Assembly (NCBI GenBank): GCA_018136815.1
Contig: CM030943.1
Span: 1,884,446-1,948,445 of the forward strand
DNA: 64,000 nucleotides
Reading direction: 5' to 3'
Source of the DNA: Isochrysis galbana
Lineage: Eukaryota; Haptophyta; Isochrysidales; Isochrysidaceae
The notes beneath the pieces are model-generated. The model saw only the letters and a list, made by a program, of their open reading frames with translations. It was not told the DNA's origin and ran no database searches. Shown here one piece after another: positions 11,801 to 21,956 of the stretch (positions are counted from its first letter, which is position 1; every line of letters begins with the position of its first letter). The translations under genes were made by a program, and so were the position numbers.

Positions 11801-12835
11801 AATGTGCTCTGCGGCGCTCCACGGCTCGGATTGCAGCTGCGGCGGGTACCACGGGAACGCCTCTATGTCGGCGAAGGGCTCATGCGCCAGTGTCAGAGAC
11901 TGGTTGAGGGTGTGCTCAATGTCGAACCCCCGCAGCGCCAGAAGCATTATTCTGTGAAGCTCGTGGTCACCTGCGACGAGACTGAGGGCGTGCAGGTACT
12001 CCTCCCGCTGTGTGCTGACGGGGAAGAGCTGTCTTCTCCAATTGCGCAGGCCTGCGTCGGTGCCAGCCACCATGGCCATCACGATGGGTATGTCGTTGCG
12101 GGAAGCTGCAGCTAAGAGGGGCGTTTGGTTGGAGGCGTCCTTCGAGGAGAAGAGGGCTTGAGACTGGCGGAACTCGACGCCTCGGACGTTGGGATACACT
12201 TCCGGATCCATGCTGTGACCGGCGAGCCACGACACCAGCTTGAATCTCCGGTGGGTGATGGCGGCGTCAAGAATGCTCTTCCCGCCCTTGTCCGGCAGCA
12301 GGAGCGACATGCCTAGCTTGCAGTGCAGCAAATGCAGAACGTCGATCCGCCCCGCCTCGGCGGCCGCGTGCAGATGGCGCCAGTCGAGGTCGACCCCGCG
12401 TTGTGCTGCGGCGTACGCAATAAGCTCGTTGCGCGAGCCGAGCATCCAGTCGGGCCTGCAAGCGACCGGTGGCAAGGCGTGGCGCGGCCGGAGCTCATGC
12501 GGCGCCTGCTCACCGTGCCTTTCCGCGCCCTGCTCCTCTTCCCTCTCCTGGTCGTCCTCCCCACCCAGCACCCCTCCTGGCTCTCCTGTGGCACCTCCGT
12601 CCCTCCCCTCCCCTACCACCCTCTCTCTCCCTCCCACCCTCCTCTCCTCTCTCTCCTCTCTCTCCTCTCTCTCCTCTCTCTCCTGCTCTCCCTCAGCCTC
12701 CCTTGGCCGCTCTCCTCCCAGCTGCACCTCGGCATTCCCCTCTTTCTTCTTCTGCTCGACCTTCGCCCACCGGGTCGTCGCTGCGCCCACGAGGAGCACT
12801 GCGAGCAGCACGAGGAGTGCGGCGAGCGGCAGCAT
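8861..12835 (-). CDS. RING-finger protein with ankyrin-like repeats and N-terminal membrane anchor
   Basis: A 1,324-residue single-exon frame. Residues 1-22 form a hydrophobic segment (MLPLAALLVLLAVLLVGAAT), so the protein is probably membrane-anchored or enters the secretory path. An acidic/Arg low-complexity stretch (EREEREEREEREE type) is encoded by a TC-repeat in the gene near 12640-12700. A C3HC4 RING follows with zinc ligands C571, C574, C586, H588, C591, C594, C608 and C611. RING domains of this type usually recruit E2 enzymes for ubiquitin transfer. Ankyrin-like helical pairs flank it, for example HLHAAAEAGRIDVLHLLHC early, and MHVACMNRQSHIVRWLA and IEIACDVGDVCTLELL after the RING. 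The last 500 residues are helical and repetitive (VLRWLYS, LPLVRWFVEE, CLRWLAEERG) and look like degenerate ankyrin units. A membrane E3 ligase is inferred; the substrate is unknown. Confidence 0.75.
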   Translation of the reverse strand: MLPLAALLVLLAVLLVGAATTRWAKVEQKKKEGNAEVQLGGERPREAEGEQEREEREEREEREERRVGGRERVVGEGRDGGATGEPGGVLGGEDDQEREEEQGAERHGEQAPHELRPRHALPPVACRPDWMLGSRNELIAYAAAQRGVDLDWRHLHAAAEAGRIDVLHLLHCKLGMSLLLPDKGGKSILDAAITHRRFKLVSWLAGHSMDPEVYPNVRGVEFRQSQALFSSKDASNQTPLLAAASRNDIPIVMAMVAGTDAGLRNWRRQLFPVSTQREEYLHALSLVAGDHELHRIMLLALRGFDIEHTLNQSLTLAHEPFADIEAFPWYPPQLQSEPWSAAEHIGLYQALVRCVMERRADLVSWLIDGLRASPSPPAGHSWYGQHLGDYTLVGYSYELDEAEYLALELSEAEKEEKEKKGEVFSWLTPPDQDRFLQLRELMLEQWDGQSSSSLAQHVDKALSRLAALHGSSIATHGCDSVRNELYKWSCRVVGRQLSECGVASEASTSAAVMLELLVRRLGPRGAPRLQLITMTGSAWALRWLLDSGLIRLDSPLGGAERLPQKDVGDVCCICLDGFLSPITLPCGHKSCRACIRRWFTTRIGPARCPMCNQDVAAPEDVLPQNLLFALADDLTRHAPWLPPGASAPSMMLGDVLAALAAYRGALALLELLKEEGIDMARTIDGTNLMHVACMNRQSHIVRWLAATGYAHLSLALSHDGRRPIEIACDVGDVCTLELLRSLPTFVANHELKALRGIKCELQGLLGEECGYPTNHDVQNISDHQVSCLLSQLAKQMPGEAARLRERLEQAEHALHTRRSEAAGISAAASGWVEAALGSKHKRVARLAIDYRRHASAEEALVTTLPRLMQEGAPLTKIVTLGADLSRSRIAQAADWRAPSREFNPWLKIIVIATEHARADVLRWLYSDQDKVGLAAIYAFDRPIEDHGSGSYETYEDFGRGIAARCAEPIQREFNSLYDDLRLAKEAAGAWVLAREALLAALGCDEYGRMAWRDQGPALSLNRVLHASDRVTWAYHRFPAELRPRHVRTGEALLDPPEQLGSRDALVLRVEGLGSFFCRNFCTINASLPLVRWFVEEMGSTEQKVLRMLALSVQHTRRPGAVEVQAYLIRWLSDRGIDVSREAFGYLSLDDNHAAPSSRSHTILDIACRNVMLFAPRMGYGDEAVALCWESIEKLMALMPNCPLTHIKGHIRDMCEFFSGLTAGEDRSKREADLIRFLQLAEAAGGELAQQAQTDPSEAREKSIPQYVFDGGWMRCLRWLAEERGVDIQSVAINPSAVGWSGEADLGRAELLRVQRAQRVQHAET

Positions 12836-14090
<1,255 letters not shown>

Positions 14091-14412
14091 CCATCGAGGC
14101 GCAGCCGCTTCAACGCCGCGACGGAATTATACAACAAAACACACGTACGCCCTCGGCCTTTGGGGGGGGCGGGGGGCGGCCTCAGGCAGACCCAGATCGC
14201 TGCGCACTCCTCCGGGAAGAACACAAGTAGAAGCAAGGCGTCCTTGAACATCAAGGCGCCGATGGGAGTGCGGGCGGGAGGAGGAGTCGAGATCCCTCGG
14301 CAGATTGTGAAACAACAAACCTGGGCTTTAAGGTGGTTGTGCAGGTTTTTTTGTTCCTCTGACTTTGGCGGGGGGGGGGGCAGCGCGGCAGAGCGCTGCC
14401 ACGAAGGGGCGC

Positions 14413-15300
14413 ATGCGCTACAAGAAGCGCTCTGGCGGCTTCCAACGAGGCAACACCTCGTGGGCAGAGAGGAGGAGAGGAGGAGCTGCTTCCCCGGCCG
14501 GTCGAGAGGTAGAGGTTGAGCCGGCATCTGGACCTAACGGGAGCGGGGCCGAGGAGGGTTCAGAGCATGCACCTCCTCCACCGCCCACGCGTGACGTACG
14601 TGAGACCACAGAGGAGGGGCAGACAGAGGAGTGTGGCAGAAAGGAGGAAGAAAACGCTGAGGAAGAGGGGCAAGGAGAAGTTGCGGACACCGCAGGTGGA
14701 GAGAGGAACCGGCGGTCGGGTCGGCAAGCAACGCGCGCAGCATGGGAGGACTTCGGGTCGCCTGGAGGAAAAGGGGCCCTGCGTAAGCCGCCGAAGCCGC
14801 TTCCAGCCCCATCACCCGTCATCGAAGCACCCGACCTGCAATATCTTGTGAACGCAAAGGCGTTAGCATCAGGCATCTGCGGCACATTCTCGTGCTCAAG
14901 CTGTCGTAAGCTCGACAGCCTAGTGCCAGACGAGGTGCCCCCAGCGTGTCAGTACTACGGGTCGTGGGGACTTACTGTGCGTGTTCGTTGCAGGCATTGC
15001 AAAGCTCGTCACTCCATCTGTCTCAGCGGCGCTCGCGCCGCAGGTGTTGCCAAGGTGGACTTGGGCGAGGAGGAAGAAGGAGAACCACGACTAGAGAAGA
15101 AACGCCGGGTGAGTTTTTCGGGGGAGGTGCTTCGTGACGTGGTGGCCTGCTTGTTGTGCGGCCTCACTCATGCTGGCTACAAGCGCCTCTGCATTGCACA
15201 GCAGCGGAACCCCATGTCCTTTCACACCTTCCAGCGGCACGTAGCGGCGGTAGGCGTTGCGCTGAAGGAGTGCATGGAGGAGAGCATGCGGATACTGTGA
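14413..15300 (+). pseudogene. Mutator-like transposase, N-terminal fragment
   Basis: The frame from ATG 14413 begins MRYKKRSGGFQRGNTSWA, a basic start typical of transposon-borne proteins. It contains paired cysteines in zinc-ribbon spacing (FSCSSCRKL and VRCRHCKARHSICL). It ends with a helical block (EVLRDVVACLLCGLTHAGY, then MSFHTFQRHVAAVG, then ECMEESM) that resembles the region before the catalytic domain in Mutator-like transposases of animals and algae. The frame stops at 15298 and no DDE catalytic domain follows, so I read it as a decayed fragment. Family assignment is moderate; a host-domesticated zinc-binding protein cannot be excluded. Confidence 0.45.
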
Positions 15301-16321
15301 TCGCGTCGAGCGCGATTTTGCCTTTTTGTATGGCATATTCATCGGCTAGCGGGTATTCCATGTTTTTCGGTCCTTTGTATCCGTTTTCCCATCGGGCCGG
15401 GGGGTGGTAATTTTGGACTTCAACTACGTCGCCGGAATCGGCGGCCTCTCCGAAGTAGTCGGTGCCCTCACTCAAGCCCGCCTGCCCGCCTTCCTCTGCT
15501 GACGGGCTTCAGCCCGTCAGCACCTCCGAAGTGGTCTCCCTCGCCGCGCCTGCCGCCGGCTTTGCTCCTTCCTCATTGCCCTCAGGCCCTATGGGCCACT
15601 CCAATTCGTCAACTTTCCGCGTGAGGGGGTAGGGGTAGGGGCAGGGTGGGGGGGCAGCTTCACTGGTCACTTGGTGCTTTCCCCGGCGTAACGCGTAACT
15701 TGAGCGGGGAGTTTTAGTGGGAGACAGGGGCATTGGCGCACATTGCTGTGAGCAATGAGGGGGGAGTATTCGAAGGGATTACGCTACATGTTAGCGTGTG
15801 AGAGCCAGATCATCCGCACACGTCAAGGTGTACGAGCAGATGCGCTGAGGGTCGTCGTAATGGTATCGGGCTAGTGGTAGTAGTGCTACTAACACTCAGC
15901 AGATGCGTGTATTGTTACTTGACTCTCATTTGCAAAGCATGAACTTAGGGCATTAAGGCGTACGCTCGACGCTCGCGTCGGCACGGGCGGGTGCGGGTGC
16001 AAAAGCTGCGGGCGGGAAGGAAACCGTCACGGGCAGAGAAGTGTGCCAGATGGAGGGTCTTAATGAATGAAGAGGGAGCACCTCCTTAGTTACCCCACCC
16101 GCAACAGGGACCAACAATGGTTTGAGGAGGATCAAAGAGCAACGGGCAACGGGTGCACAATGTAGTTTGTCATTGCAAATCAGGTTTTAGACTTGGCCAA
16201 CGTCGCCGCGCGGGCGACGGCACGATCTGTGGTATTAAGAAAGCCCGTTCGACGTCATAGGAGCTGCAGGCGGCAGGCGGCAGCTAGCGAGCGACCATCT
16301 TCCACCTGCTATGCCTCACTC
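15301..16321. other. Gene-free interval with a perfect hairpin
   Basis: No supported gene. A minus-strand open frame at 15164-15475 contains a compositionally protein-like stretch (VVEVQNYHPPARWENGYKG) that I cannot assign. A 12-bp perfect stem with a 2-nt loop (TGCTGACGGGCT/AGCCCGTCAGCA) lies at 15497-15522. Confidence 0.4.
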
Positions 16322-17887
16322 TCAAGCAGTGGTCACGCTAGCTTCGCTCCAATCCGCAACAACCATCTGGACGGCACTCTCCGCCTGCCCTTGGCGTAGT
16401 CCTTTCGCAGAGCTGTTGTTGCCGCTCACAAACTCCACTAGGCAGCGGCAAAAAAGGTCTGGTGTGTGCACGTGGCACTCGTGGCCCGCTCCGGGCAGCA
16501 ACATCCACTTTGTGCGACGAAAGAAGCGCGCCTGCGCTTGTGCGGCGAGCGAGATGGGTGGGAACGCGTTGTCCAGCGTTCCCCATACGAGGAGCGCCGG
16601 CGTCGCCTCTGCGCCAGCTCGCTTGCGTATGCGATCGGACAAGGGAGGCGGCACGTACGTCTCGCGGCTGAAGGTGGCCGCTACCGACACATACCCGGCG
16701 ATGGAGCGGAAGTGCTGCCGGGAGAGGACGAAGGGCGTAGCATATGAGCCGGCAGCCGACGCTGCGACCACCACAAGTTTGGAGCTGCCCCAGCCCAACG
16801 CGGACACGAGCCGAGAGAGAAATAGTCGCCTGTCTATCGGGACACTATCAGAACGCACACCGCCCATAGAAGCATCTGGTTCAGCCGAGCCCGCCGTGGC
16901 GCCCGCCACACCGCCCAGCTCTTTTGGTGCCAACATTGTACGCATGTGACGGCACAACACGGGGAGATCCGGCGCGATGGCCCGCACTCCCATCGCCGCG
17001 AGGGCATCCAAAGCGCCAACGACTCTCCACTCATGCGCGTCCGAGCCGTAGCCATGCAGCAGGAGCACGCGTCGAGCGGCATGCTCGGGCCCCGCCACAA
17101 GTATGCGGATGGGATGGGCGAGGCCCTCAACACTGACTGTTGCCTCGCTCACCGTGCCGCCCACACGGACTCCGCCGTCCGGCGCAGCCGCCTTGTCCTC
17201 GGCACGATCAGCGGCAGCCAGACCGAATCTCCTGTTGTAATTGCGCTCGAGCTCAGCGCGCGCTGCCGCCGTGTCCGGAGCCAACTGCACGAGGCGTGTT
17301 GTTCGTAGCAGGCGGACGAATTGCATCGCAGCATGGCCGCGCCCAAAGCTGAGCGGCAGGCCCTCTGCACGCGGCGCGGTGTCCTCAATCACGGCGGCGG
17401 TCTCGCCCTCCAGGAGCGCAAAGATGAACTCGCGGAGCGCCGATTCCCCCATCCCTGCTCGCGTGCACGGCAGGTATTCCACTTCCACCAGCGTCCCCGA
17501 GCCGTTTGAGTTGAGGAAGAGCCCGCCGACGCGAACCGCAAAGTCGCCACAACGGAACTCGGGCCCCTCGGCAGTGATACGGAGGCGCTGGGTGTGCGTG
17601 GCGCGCATGGCGGCTTCCGCGCTCCCAAGCTCGCCGTTCAGCTGGCGTACGCTGCCGCCGCTCACTACAAAATGAGAAGAGTGAAAACTTTCCGAGAAGT
17701 GGAGGAGGCAAGCCTCCTCAAGCGGTGGCTCAAGGAAAGGCTCGCTCGCTGGGCCGTCCGCCTTTGGCTTGAGGTAGAGGCAGTGTGTCCGCCAGCGTCT
17801 CGTGCGCACGCAGCCCACACCATTCAACTTGGACGAGAGCTCCGCCTCGCGAGAGCCGGACAGGTGGAGAAGACCACACACGCCCAT
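16322..17887 (-). CDS. MED20-ABHD14 fusion: Mediator subunit 20 joined to an alpha/beta hydrolase
   Basis: A 521-residue uninterrupted frame from ATG 17887. Residues 1 to about 200 match MED20, a head-module subunit of the Mediator coactivator: the start MGVCGLLHL corresponds to MED20 starts, and the FRCGDFAVRVGGLF then GTLVEVEYLPC block corresponds to the conserved DF-VKVG then VEVEYGPC block. After a charged/Gly linker (about 205-248) a complete alpha/beta hydrolase of ABHD14/CIB type follows. It has VLLLHGYGSDAHEW, then APDLP, a nucleophile elbow LVVVAASAAGSYATPF, then LLVWGTLDNAFP and LPGAGHECHVHTP. Inferred catalytic triad: S377, D439, H469. Human ABHD14B was first found as a TAF1(CCG1)-interacting factor, so both halves point to the transcription apparatus. 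No stop, frameshift or splice-like break separates them. Two overlapping genes or an assembly join are less likely but not excluded. Confidence 0.75.
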   Translation of the reverse strand: MGVCGLLHLSGSREAELSSKLNGVGCVRTRRWRTHCLYLKPKADGPASEPFLEPPLEEACLLHFSESFHSSHFVVSGGSVRQLNGELGSAEAAMRATHTQRLRITAEGPEFRCGDFAVRVGGLFLNSNGSGTLVEVEYLPCTRAGMGESALREFIFALLEGETAAVIEDTAPRAEGLPLSFGRGHAAMQFVRLLRTTRLVQLAPDTAAARAELERNYNRRFGLAAADRAEDKAAAPDGGVRVGGTVSEATVSVEGLAHPIRILVAGPEHAARRVLLLHGYGSDAHEWRVVGALDALAAMGVRAIAPDLPVLCRHMRTMLAPKELGGVAGATAGSAEPDASMGGVRSDSVPIDRRLFLSRLVSALGWGSSKLVVVAASAAGSYATPFVLSRQHFRSIAGYVSVAATFSRETYVPPPLSDRIRKRAGAEATPALLVWGTLDNAFPPISLAAQAQARFFRRTKWMLLPGAGHECHVHTPDLFCRCLVEFVSGNNSSAKGLRQGQAESAVQMVVADWSEASVTTA

Positions 17888-18584
17888 ACGCACGACGCAC
17901 CTCACTCTCCATGCTCTACTTTACTCTCTCTCTCTCTTCTCTAATACTCTAGACTAGAGTACATGGTAATAGTGATGTATTCACTTGGCAACTGCCTTGG
18001 TGCGTAGGTGTGAAGGAAGATGTAGTATGTGAACTAGGGTGTAGGGCGTGCATAGTTCATAGCCTATCATAGCCCATAGCGCTTGAGTGAAACTTACGCG
18101 GCGCGGCGCCGCGGCGCCGCACAATGGCCGGCGAGAAAGAACGGAGAACGGCCGCGACGAGCAAACTGTTTTTGTTTTTGTTTGGCTTGGGCTTGGCTTG
18201 CGGCTGTATTTTGGCCTCTGCCGTCATAGAAAAAAAAAGATCTGAAGATTCAGGGCTACACACCTATTGCTAGACAGCGCATACTATTGCTACTGCACAT
18301 CAGGCAGCGCCCTTATCTCCCTTCTCTCCGCCCCCTCGCCTTCCCCCCCTCGTTCCTTTGTCTTTGGTGTCGGGGGTGCGGCCCTGGTACACTACCTAGG
18401 GGCCGGTTTTGGGTGTGGGGTCCGGGCAGGCTTTTTGGGCTCGTTCTGGTTGGGTAAAGCAGGCATCCCGCGTTGTGGTCGTCCCAAAGGTGGTGCATCG
18501 GCGTGCTCATCGCCTCTATCTCGGGTGCTTTGTGGTTTCTATCTCTACCTCTACTTGGTGCTCTACCCCTAACTTTCCAGCTAG
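17888..18584. other. Upstream region of the MED20-fusion gene
   Basis: A short CT-rich run (17918-17940) lies against the fusion gene's start. The rest contains a GC palindrome near 18100-18120 (GCGGCGCCGCGGCGCCGC) and a dispersed repeat shared with 7205-7420. No gene seen. Confidence 0.4.
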
Positions 18585-18860
18585 CCTCTGCCGTCATAGA
18601 AAGACGGATACGCAAGCTCACTGTGGGTGAATACACCAGTCAGTGGCCTAATGCGGTTGACCCCCGCACACCGGTAGAGAAAAAGCACCAGGAGGGGCGA
18701 CGGCATTTTTGATTTGGCCTCTGCCGTCAGCTAGAAAAACGGATACACAAGTTGTGTATACACAAGCTCACCGTGAGTGAAAACGCCAGTCGGTGGCCTG
18801 ATGCGGTTGACCCGCGCACGCCGGTAGAGAAAAAGCACCAGGAGGGGGGAAGGCATTTTT
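18585..18860. repeat. Tandem duplication, two units of about 133 bp
   Basis: Both units begin CCTCTGCCGTCA, continue through GTAGAGAAAAAGCACCAGGA and end GGCATTTTT. The second starts at 18718 and carries a small insertion (a duplicated GTTGTGTATACACAAG-like segment). A further partial start occurs at about 18211. Non-coding. Confidence 0.8.
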
Positions 18861-18911
18861 CAGCAGCGCCGTCTCGTTGAGAGCGAGTGGCTCTTTGGGC
18901 ATGCAGGCAAA

Positions 18912-18945
18912 CCTGCCCGAGCAGTCCTCCGCAGAATGATAAGTG
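18912..18945. repeat. Dispersed repeat, shared with 22654-22690
   Basis: The core CCTGCCCGAGCAGTCCTCCG continues into CAGAAT here and at 22654, followed by a diverging RTAAGYGAC segment. This indicates a low-copy dispersed element. Confidence 0.6.
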
Positions 18946-19175
18946 ACGGCGCATGCCCACCATACGATGCTTTTGTGCGCGATGCGGGTTCGGAAGAGGG
19001 GGGAGGGAGACACGCCCATGTTCCTCGATGGGCGCCCAACGTATTGTTGCAAGGTGCTAACAGTCTTTTGTTTCAATACAGGTTGCTATAAACCTCAATG
19101 CACGTTGTGAAATCACTAGGGGTCGCCGGCCGGCGCATCCGTCATGCGTCCTAGTGACAGGGGAATGACGCTTCC

Positions 19176-20953
19176 TCACCGAGGACGAGGCAGTGGCGTG
19201 TTGGCGTGAGCGCGTGCGAGCAGGATCGGTGCGAGGGAAGTGGCCGCAGCGGCCGCGGCGACAAGCGCCGCAGCGACGGGACGAAATCGAAGCCACGCGA
19301 TCGCAATGACCAGGGTCGACACTCCGGCGGAAGAAGCCAACGCAACGAATGTGCCGATGGTGCTGGTAAGGGAGGCGAGGATCGAGCCTACACGACAGCA
19401 CATGAGAAATCGTGAATCGCGATGTGGCCGTGCTGCAGGAGAAAAGCGGGGGCGTTTGGCGACGAGGGGCAGCTCGGCTGTCGCAGGCGCACCGATTCCA
19501 AACGGGACGAGCGAGGCTATGGCATCGATGGTGCGCAGGATCAGCTTGAAGCCGACCGCCATGCCCGCCCAGCCAACAGTGCGCAAGAGCCAACGCCTCC
19601 GTCGCTCCTCCGCACGTAGCTGGCGCACCATCTCTTCCGCACTGACGAGGCCTCGCACGAGGCGGAAGACGGTGTGGCCGCTGCCATCGCCCCAGGGGGC
19701 GAGCGACGCGCGGCGCAGGCCGATGGGCGTGGTCAATGCGCCCGACTCAACCACCGGCACGTCGGCCCCGCGCGTCGCCTGGACGCCCCGCTGCATCGCC
19801 AAGATGCTCACGCCCTCCGCCGGCGAGTCGACTGCCTCCCACCTGACCCTGATGTCGCCCACTGCCGGCGGCGGCGGCTGAGGCACGAGGGGAAGAAGGG
19901 GGCTGCCCTCGAGACCCTCATCCCGTTCGCTACCCAACGCCGCCAGCCACTTCGACGGTTCGGCAGCGGCATCTGCCCGCGCGACGTCTGCGGCGGTCCT
20001 CAGCGGCGCACTCCCCGCCAAACTGACCGGCACCCGCGCCATGGAGGCGCGGTTTTGACCCTGGCTCGCCCTCGGCTCACCGTCCTCGCCCAGCCCCCTG
20101 AGCTCAGCGGCCACGTGGGGCAGGTACACTGCCCCTCCGCGGATGAGCAGCGCCGGAGGCAGGTGGGCCGGCTGCGGGATGGGCGCATAGCCAAGCGGCA
20201 CTGGAACAAAGTCGTTGAGCTGGTCGATGAGCTCGTTTGGCACGGCCATCCCGTTAGAAAGCTTCGCATCGACGGCCGTCGAATCGAGCACACCCGGTGG
20301 GAGGACAGGCTGCGGGTTGCGGTGGCCGCTGGGCACTTCGAACCGCCACGAATCGGCGTTGCTCGTCGACCAGCTCGGACGGTAACGGTAGGTGACCTCT
20401 TTCCTCACCTGTGGCGCCGGGGGGGCCCACCATGCGGCGTTCAGGAGCTGAGCACGCTGCGCACGGGGCGGCTCGCTCGGCCGGTCGGGGCCTGCCTCAC
20501 CTCAGTCGGGGAAATCCGATGTTCGCTCTCATGCCGCTCCTCGCGCCACTGGTACACCTCTGTTGTGCGCCGAAGCCTGAGCGCACTCTGCCGTTGCACA
20601 GCGCTAAAATCGGCGTCCTGCACTCCTCCGCTCTCCAGCCTGCCGCTCACGTGGATCAGCGTATCGTCGAGGGCAGGGTCGAGCTCTTTCTCACCGTCAA
20701 GATGGTGCACCTGTCTGAGAACCGTTCGTAGAAGGGTAGACTCCCTGAGAGCTCTTCCCTCGTTCCACCAGAGGAGAGCGGCAGAGAGGAGAGAGAGTCC
20801 TAGGCCTGCTGGCGCGCTCGCGCCGCCAGCACCAGCGTGCTCGCGTGGGCGGATGGGTCGATACTCGACGGACGAGCGTCGGACGATGTCTTGTGCTTGG
20901 TGGAGAGGGAGGAAGAGGAGGAGTGGGAGCGCGACGCGCGAAGGGGGCTGCAT
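19176..20953 (-). CDS. TMEM43: TMEM43/LUMA family inner nuclear membrane/ER protein
   Basis: Two exons, 20953-20501 and 20408-19176, with a perfect donor (GAG|GTGAGG) and acceptor (CACAG|GTG), give 561 residues. TMEM43 is a multi-pass protein of the ER and inner nuclear envelope with a large lumenal domain. Visible matches: LLWWNEGRALRES after the first hydrophobic segment (family TNEGRALK), EVYQWREERHESEH (family EMYQWVETEESRE), VTYRYRPSW, GHRNPQ, VGDIRVRWEAV, the VSAEEMVRQLRAEE block and a C-terminal group of membrane helices including AWLRFRPVAAALV and APILLAR. The exon 1 product has no hydrophobic run before the NEGRAL helix apart from ALPLLLFLPL near the start. A 980-bp GA-type repeat starts 23 bp upstream of the ATG, so its strand reads a TC tract before the start codon. 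Confidence 0.85.
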
Positions 20954-20975
20954 GGGGGGAGAGCTCGGTCCAAAC

Positions 20976-21956
20976 AGAGAGAGAGAGAGAGGAGAGAGGA
21001 GAGAGGAGAGAGGAGAGAGGAGAGAGGAGAGAGGAGAGAGGAGAGAGGAGAGAGGGAGAGAGGAGAGAGGAGAGAGGAGAGAGGAGAGAGGAGAGAGGAG
21101 AGAGGAGAGAGGAGAGAGGAGAGAGGAGAGAGGAGAGAGGAGAGAGGAGAGGAGAGAGGAGAGAGGGAGAGAGGAGAGAGGAGAGAGGAGAGAGGAGAGA
21201 GGAGAGAGGAGAGAGGAGAGAGGAGAGAGGAGAGAGGAGAGAGGAGAGAGGAGAGAGGAGAGAGGAGAGAGGAGAGAGGAGAGAGGAGAGAGGAGAGAGG
21301 AGAGAGGAGAGAGGAGAGAGGAGAGAGGAGAGAGGAGAGAGGAGAGAGGGAGAGAGGAGAGAGGAGAGAGGAGAGAGGAGAGAGGAGAGAGGAGAGAGGA
21401 GAGAGGAGAGAGGAGAGAGGAGAGAGGAGAGAGGAGAGAGGAGAGAGGAGGAGAGAGAGAGGAGAGAGGAGAGAGGAGAGAGGAGAGAGGAGAGAGGAGA
21501 GAGGAGAGAGGAGAGAGGAGAGAGGAGAGAGGAGAGAGGAGAGAGGAGAGAGGAGAGAGGAGAGAGGAGAGAGGAGAGAGGAGAGAGGAGAGAGGAGAGA
21601 GGAGAGAGGAGAGAGGAGAGGAGAGAGGAGAGAGGAGAGAGGAGAGAGGAGAGAGGAGAGAGGAGGAGAGGAGAGAGGAGAGAGGAGAGAGAGAGGAGAG
21701 AGGAGAGAGGAGAGAGGAGAGAGGAGAGAGGAGAGAGGAGAGAGGAGAGAGGAGAGAGGAGAGAGGAGAGAGGAGAGAGGAGAGGAGGAGAGAGGAGAGA
21801 GGAGAGAGGAGAGAGGAGAGAGGAGAGAGGAGAGAGGAGAGAGGAGAGAGGAGAGAGGAGAGAGGAGAGAGGAGAGAGGAGAGAGGAGAGAGGAGAGAGG
21901 AGAGAGGAGAGAGGAGAGAGGAGAGAGGAGAGAGGAGAGAGGAGAGAGGAGAGAGA
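20976..21956. repeat. Long heptameric GA-type satellite (GGAGAGA)n
   Basis: About 980 bp of near-perfect GAGAGGA/GGAGAGA heptamers, with a few units shortened or lengthened by two to three bases. The unit is seven bases, so open frames run through it on both strands; they encode only ERREERG or SLLSPLS repeats and are artefacts. It abuts the TMEM43 start. Confidence 0.95.
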
